Assembly (NCBI GenBank): GCA_030613125.1
Contig: JAUWMO010000254.1
Span: 1-5,198 of the forward strand
Reading direction: 5' to 3'
DNA from: Bacteroidota bacterium
Lineage (GTDB): Bacteria > Bacteroidota > Bacteroidia > Bacteroidales > VadinHA17
Length of the DNA stretch: 5,198 nt
Position 1 is the stretch's first letter. Each line of letters begins with the position of its first letter. Under the pieces are notes generated by a model, which saw nothing but the letters and a program-made list of their open reading frames with translations, did not search any database and had not been told where the DNA came from. Position numbers and translations under genes: made by a program. Below, piece by piece: positions 3,538 through 5,198 of the stretch.

Positions 3538-5198
3538 ATGCGGAATATTTTCAGAATATCTTTTACAGGGCTTTACATATTTTTGGTTTTTATAACTCTT
3601 GCCTCCGGTCAAACGAAATTTCAAAAATTCAGGTTAAAACCCGGAACAATTATTTGTTATGGTGACAACAAGGTTAACCGTATATATATTCCTCCCTTAA
3701 AGAGCTTGCTTTTAGGTACAGGTGAGGGTGCGGCTAAAACTGCAGACATTATTGTCAGTTACAGAGGATTCTCTTCCGAGGCAAAGAATGCGTTTGAATA
3801 TGCTGTTAGTATATGGGAAACACTAATTGTATCTGACATACCCATTTACATGAAGGCAAACTGGATTTCAATGTCTGAGGGTGAACTTGGAAGTTGTACT
3901 CCAAACTCATTCTATTTAGGTATTTATGTTAATGGAATGATTGCGAATGCTTATTACCCCGTACCTTTAGCAGAAAAACTTCTAAAAGAAGAAATTACAG
4001 GAGAAAATGAACCTGATCTTTCGGCAGACTTCAATAGATCAGCAAACTGGTATTATGGTACAAATGGCGCGACCCCGGATGATAAATATGACCTTGTAAG
4101 TGTAGTGTTACATGAAATAGGTCACGGACTTGGATTTGTCGGTACCATGGGAATTACCGGAACTGATCAGGGTACGTATGGCTTCGCTAACGGTTTAACA
4201 ATAACCTTTGATCATTACCTTGAAAACAACAAAGGCAAAATGTTGACGGACACAAATATTTTTGATGTACCCTCAAATGCATTGTTTAAAGTACTTACAG
4301 GTAATTTGTTATATTTTGACGGTCCTGTCGAAAGAAATAATAATACTGATCTCCGGGCAAGATTGTATGCTCCCGATGAATTTAATCCGGGGTCAAGTGT
4401 GTACCACCTTGATGAAGATACCTATTCCGGTGCTAACGAAAATATTTTAATGACACCTTTTATCTCTAAAGGTGAAGCTATGCATCATCCCGGACCTATC
4501 ACCATGGGAATGGTTCAGGACTGGGGATGGATACACACCTGGATTGACCATGAACCAATCACCGACCTTGAAAGTGCCACCCCCGGTGTTGTTGTCTCAG
4601 CCATTGTTACAAGTGACACTATTTATCATCCTGATTCTGTTTATATGGTCTGGTCATATGATAAATTTTCAACATGCGATACAACCTTTATGGCCCCAAC
4701 AGGAGTTGAAAACGAATTTACCGATTCTATTCCGGTTGACACGGATGACCTGACAGTTAGTTATTATCTTGCTGCTATTGATTATTTTGGCCGTACTTAC
4801 ACAAGTCCGTCGGGGGCTCCGGGTAATTATTACCAGTTTTATGCAGGTCCTGATACCATTAAACCTGTTATTGAACATTTTCCTACCGAGTTTCTACTTG
4901 TGAATGAAGATACTCTGAAGATTGAAGCGACTGTAGCTGATAATATCGGAATTGACTCAGTTTATGTTGCCTATTTTGTCAATACTGAAAAGGAAGATCC
5001 TGTTCGCCTTTTAAATGATTCACTGAATGATTACTCTACCGAATTAATTTTCAGTGCAGGGACTTTGGTTGCAGGAGATTCTGTCAGGTATCAGATAGTT
5101 GCAGTTGACAGTTCTCAAAACGCCAATTCAGCCACTTTCCCTGAAGATGGTGAATATATAACAGTTAATGTGGAAGATATAAAACTACCACAGAATGA
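3538..5198 (+). CDS. Secreted HEXXH zinc metalloprotease with C-terminal Ig-like domains (3' end outside window)
   Basis: The frame is open for 553 codons to the window edge with no stop. Residues 1-24 form a signal peptide: Arg2 and Arg6, a hydrophobic core around 9-21, and a likely cut after ASG24 before Gln25. The catalytic domain spans about 25-331. It includes YYPVPLAEKL (around 140-150), DLSADFNRSANWYYGTNG, the zinc motif HEIGHGLGF with His192, Glu193 and His196, FDHYLE, SVYHLDE with His290, NILMTPF with Met305 as a possible Met-turn, and HHPGPITMGMVQDWGW ending at 331. Similar blocks are known from secreted bacterial metalloproteases. Residue 202 is Gly, so the third ligand of a standard HEXXHXXGXXH metzincin is absent; His290 is a candidate replacement. 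Residues 332-438 and 439 onward (starting DTIKPVIEHFP) look like Ig-like or cell-surface beta-sandwich domains. A type IX secretion sorting domain may follow beyond the edge. The substrate is unknown. The start has no Shine-Dalgarno motif. Confidence 0.85.
   Translation, partial: MRNIFRISFTGLYIFLVFITLASGQTKFQKFRLKPGTIICYGDNKVNRIYIPPLKSLLLGTGEGAAKTADIIVSYRGFSSEAKNAFEYAVSIWETLIVSDIPIYMKANWISMSEGELGSCTPNSFYLGIYVNGMIANAYYPVPLAEKLLKEEITGENEPDLSADFNRSANWYYGTNGATPDDKYDLVSVVLHEIGHGLGFVGTMGITGTDQGTYGFANGLTITFDHYLENNKGKMLTDTNIFDVPSNALFKVLTGNLLYFDGPVERNNNTDLRARLYAPDEFNPGSSVYHLDEDTYSGANENILMTPFISKGEAMHHPGPITMGMVQDWGWIHTWIDHEPITDLESATPGVVVSAIVTSDTIYHPDSVYMVWSYDKFSTCDTTFMAPTGVENEFTDSIPVDTDDLTVSYYLAAIDYFGRTYTSPSGAPGNYYQFYAGPDTIKPVIEHFPTEFLLVNEDTLKIEATVADNIGIDSVYVAYFVNTEKEDPVRLLNDSLNDYSTELIFSAGTLVAGDSVRYQIVAVDSSQNANSATFPEDGEYITVNVEDIKLPQN

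Noticed and set aside
3293..3595. Plus-strand 100-codon open frame with a Cys-rich hydrophobic start
   Set aside because: Its first part is translation of the 7-bp tandem repeat, it crosses the inverted repeats, and it overlaps the signal peptide region of the metalloprotease in another frame.
3436..3624. Minus-strand 62-codon open frame
   Set aside because: It spans the leader hairpins and the antisense of the metalloprotease start, with no domain or initiation signal.
4262..4753. Two plus-strand open frames (4262-4450 and 4472-4753)
   Set aside because: Both are alternative frames of the metalloprotease, whose own frame is uninterrupted from 3538 to the window edge and carries family motifs.
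4669..4878. Minus-strand 69-codon open frame
   Set aside because: It is antisense to the metalloprotease coding sequence and has no recognisable content.

Overview
The window looks like a chromosomal piece of a Bacteroidota (Bacteroidales-like) genome. This is inferred from the flavour of the CysD/CysN/CysC sequences, the AT-rich start regions without Shine-Dalgarno motifs, a four-helix-bundle gene and a tiny GIY-YIG gene sitting in intergenic space, and a secreted metalloprotease of a type common in that phylum. No rRNA or marker gene is present to settle the taxonomy.

Minus strand, read from right to left, carries a sulfate-activation locus: cysC (APS kinase, 2795-2187), cysD (ATP sulfurylase small subunit, 1949-1044), a four-helix-bundle protein (871-485) and the first 98 codons of cysN (ATP sulfurylase GTPase subunit, 295 to beyond the left edge). 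CysD and CysN together make APS from sulfate and ATP. CysC phosphorylates APS to PAPS, for cysteine synthesis or for sulfation; the window does not show which. The locus is loosely packed: every spacer is 170-240 bp and holds repeats. The cysN/four-helix spacer has GTCATT boxes alternating with mini-palindromes. The four-helix/cysD spacer has eleven 11-bp units. The cysD/cysC spacer has two CTCC-NNN-GGAG mini-hairpins and an 8-bp tandem array that runs into cysC and encodes its last 21 residues.

Plus strand, divergent from cysC: a GIY-YIG endonuclease-like gene (2900-3219) broken by a 50-bp insertion. The gene is framed by perfect 12-bp inverted repeats and, outside them, by perfect 16-bp direct repeats, so it resembles a very small mobile cassette that landed in an 8-bp repeat tract. 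Right after it come two abutting arrays, of 8-bp and 7-bp units.

From 3340 to 3537 there is no gene but four perfect-stem inverted repeats lie in line ahead of a long open frame (3538 to the right edge, at least 553 residues). That frame encodes a secreted HEXXH metalloprotease followed by Ig-like domains and is cut by the window end.

The most notable points are the bounded GIY-YIG unit and its 50-bp interrupter, the repeat-encoded CysC tail, the shared mini-hairpin family in two cys spacers, and the protease, whose HEXXH motif lacks a third zinc ligand at the usual metzincin position.
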